A stretch of 64,000 nucleotides of DNA from Pseudorasbora parva (lineage: Eukaryota; Chordata; Actinopteri; Cypriniformes; Gobionidae), in assembly GCF_024679245.1 (NCBI RefSeq), contig NC_090174.1, positions 49,797,974-49,861,973 on the forward strand, in the 5' to 3' direction. The position numbers and the translations under genes were made by a program. Each line of letters opens with the position of its first letter. Position 1 is the first letter of the stretch. Below the pieces are notes generated by a model. The model was not told the origin of the DNA and did not search any database. It saw nothing but the letters and a program-made list of their open reading frames with translations. Positions 58,735 through 64,000 of this stretch are shown here, one piece after another.

Positions 58735-59407
58735 CACTAGACAAAATTATAAATGCAACAATTGTTTTGCCTCCATTTTTCATGAGGTGAACTCAATGAT
58801 TTAAGACTTTTTCTATGTACACAAAAGGCCTATTTCTCTCAAATGCAGTTTACAAATATGCGTTAGTGAGCACTTCTCCTTTGCCAGATAATCCATCCAC
58901 CTCACAGGTGTGGCATATCAAGATGCTGATTAGACAGCGTGATTATTGCACAGGTGTGCCTTAGGCTGACCACAATAAAAGGCCAATCATGAAATGGGCC
59001 GTTTTAATACATTGGGGGGTCTGAAAACCAAGCAATAATTGGTGTGGCCACCATTTGCCTCACATAGTGAACCAACCATTATGGAGTGGACCAACTCCAG
59101 ATGTTGTTGCTCATCTTGCAACATTGTGTGATGTTATAAAATTGCACATTTCATGAGTGGCCTTTTATTGTGGCCTGCATAAGGCACACCTGTGCAACAA
59201 TCATGCTGTCTAATCAGCATCTTAATATGCCACACCTGCGAGGTGGATGGATTATCTGGCAAAGGAGAAGTGCTCACTAACACAGATTTAGACAGATTTG
59301 TGAACAATTGAGGGGAAAAAAAGTCTTAGATCTTTGAGTTCAGCTCAAAAATGAAATGAAAAATGGGGGCAAAAGCAAAATTGTTGCTTTTATAATTTTG
59401 TTCAGTG
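58735..59407. mobile_element. Non-autonomous Tc1-type element, long TIRs
   Basis: The ends CACTAGACAAAATTATAAAT and AATTTTGTTCAGTG mirror each other, and pairing continues for about 230 bp each side (AGCACTTCTCCTTTGCCAGA / CTGGCAAAGGAGAAGTGCTC, CACAGGTGTGGCATATCAAG). Only about 200 bp lies between the arms, with no transposase. The left flank is TA; the right flank is TT, probably a changed TA. The arms match a common fish Tc1 family. Confidence 0.85.
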
Positions 59408-59409
59408 TT

Positions 59410-60485
59410 TGTGTGTATGTGTGTGTACGTATGTGTACTAATGCATATCATATACTATTGCATGAAGGGCAGTACCTTTCTAGATAGCTGGTGGTCTGTC
59501 TCTGTAATGGCGCTGCAATGTTTCATCACTTTTAATATTGTTGCGAATATGAGCGTCCTTTCGACTGAACATGAGACCTTTTAATTCAGGCTCGTTGGCC
59601 CTGGAGATAATTCAACTAAACAGGCATTTGACTAGTCAGGCATTGAAAGTTTTTCCTCACCACTGAATGACACTGATATGTAAATGGAGCATGAAACCTT
59701 TGGCCAATTATTATCATCCCATAATTGTTGTGGAAGAGCTACATGGAGCAATATAATTAAGTTATCCAGCTGGGCTCATGGTTTCCAAGCACATTAACTA
59801 AATAAAAAAAGTAAGCATATGTCTGAATTATAAAATGAGCGCTGAAAGCTTGGCAGGTCAAGAGGAATGCCACTTTTCTTTTGGACTTTAGATGGTAAAA
59901 ACTATGTAGTATGCTCTGAATTGGCACATGGGAGATGAGATGAGTAGAAGAGAAATATCTGCAGAGGCGCTGTGCCTTAGATACCATGATGAGTTTTTCC
60001 CTTTTTTCTGATGAAGTTTTGGAAAGCGGCCACATGTCAGTTCTGTCAATTAACAGCAAAGACCCAATTAATTAATCTTCCATTAAATTCTTGCTGAACC
60101 GGCACTTCGCCCCCAACCAAATCTAACTCTCTTTCTCTCTTCACAAATGAACGCATTTTCAAAGAATCTATCTCACTGGCAGAGTATGTCAAAAATCTTA
60201 AATTATATAGTGATTCTCAACTGGTGGGGTCGTGACCTAAATATGAGTTGTGGATATTTCTGAAAGGCACACCAAAAAAAAAAAACTCTATGACATTGCA
60301 TTTCATTAGTTGCAATGTCATTGAGCATGCTTCTGGAATTGTTTTAGGGATCTTCTCTTGAGTTTTATTTTAAAAAAAAATAATAAAAAAAATGTTTTTT
60401 ATTTATTATTATAAAATATAAAATTAGCAATCCATATAATTACTATGCAATATGCTAATTATGTATATAATTAGCAATCCACCTA
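59410..60485. other. Unassigned sequence
   Basis: No gene or repeat recognised. 59680-60080 has AT-rich conserved-looking motifs (GGCCAATTATTATCATCCCA) but no direct evidence of function. Confidence 0.3.
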
Positions 60486-60489
60486 ATTT

Positions 60490-63304
<2,815 letters not shown>

Positions 63305-64000
63305 ATATATATATTAATATATATTAATATTTGGGATGCTCTCGGATTATTTTCCCAAAAAACAACTGATGCTCCTTAACCGATTATTAACTGTTAACTG
63401 ATAAGATTGAATTGGCATTGCATAAAAATATAATTGACGAGTGTCTGTTGCCCATTAAAAATACTTTTTCATGTGTTTTTATTGTGCACACAGCAGAACA
63501 TATAGAACAGCTCAACTACAGAACCTAAATTCACACTAGTGCCCTGCTTTTATGCCCGAACCCAAGTCGGGACCCGACTTTTTTACGCCCCTCGGCGTAA
63601 CAGAAAAAGTGCTTACTGAAATATAAAATATGTGCTTTGTAACCATGAAGAATTTTTTCATGCTCAAACAGCAATTTTACACATTAAAAAAGTTGACAAG
63701 CATAATGCGTATATTCATAATTTTGCAGTATAAATGTATGCATACATAGTTTAATTTTAAAGACATTTTTGTAAGACACTTTTGTACAATTAAAAGTTTT
63801 GCTTCTGCGTTAGGGTACCACTTGAAGTCCTGAAGCAAAGCCAGTTGAGAACCACTGGTCTTCATCAGCGTTGTATACCACGCTAATAAAGATAAATGAA
63901 TGTACAGCTCTTATTCAAATAAGCCACATTCTCACCTTCATATGAGAAAATGAATCAATCTGTGAACAGAGCAAATCATTCATTAACCACAAAACAGCCT
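63305..64000. other. Unassigned sequence
   Basis: A phrase near 63545-63600 (AAGTCGGGACCCGACTTTT) resembles hAT-like ends such as that at 36550. Otherwise no gene or repeat was recognised. Confidence 0.35.

Overview
The window is vertebrate, and its repeat families point to a cyprinid-like teleost fish close to zebrafish. I infer this from the sequence and from general knowledge of fish repeats; no search was run. No complete host protein gene is visible. Nearly everything that can be recognised is transposable-element DNA, much of it nested, separated by AT-rich single-copy-looking sequence and microsatellites.

Layout. 1-10 kb: a TIR element split by an internally deleted Ty3/Gypsy retrotransposon (1233-3274, minus strand); a TTAA-flanked element (4375-6057) holding a hAT-type MITE with its 8-bp target duplication (4991-5382); and a composite region (6.3-10 kb) with an LTR, a 21-bp GC-rich minisatellite and a direct duplication of about 0.5 kb. 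10-25 kb: mostly unassigned sequence with a perfect 43-bp inverted repeat (15510-15860), several MITEs, (CT)n and (CA)n tracts, a candidate exon (20867-20994) and an L2 LINE tail. 25-35 kb: palindromic repeats, two L2 LINE 3' ends (one interrupted by a MITE whose empty site can be read from the other copy), a Gypsy fragment, and a near full-length Tc1-type element with DD36E spacing and a broken transposase (33469-34690). 36-41 kb: two large TIR elements with other repeats nested inside. 44-46 kb: the best host-gene signal, a possible signal-peptide exon at 45406-45513. 46-53 kb: an L2 RT fragment, a TTAA element, a decayed minus-strand L1/Tx1-type LINE spanning about 4 kb, an antisense L2 tail, and a tRNA-derived SINE whose tail matches the L2 tail. 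54-64 kb: a MITE inside a MITE, a transposase-less Tc1-type element, two long (TA)n tracts, a foldback repeat also present at 40.4 kb, and a Tc1-type element whose 323-codon transposase frame is broken by one stop codon (61707-63304).

The genes do not form a pathway. They belong to unrelated selfish elements: DDE transposases (Tc1 DD34E and DD36E), Gypsy integrase and gag remnants, and LINE reverse transcriptase and endonuclease remnants. The functional link I can support is a probable SINE/LINE partnership through a shared 3' tail. I found no evidence of a previously undescribed system. The items most worth checking are the two candidate host exons, the 21-bp array open in several frames, the recent duplication around 6.5/9.0 kb and the almost intact DD34E transposon.
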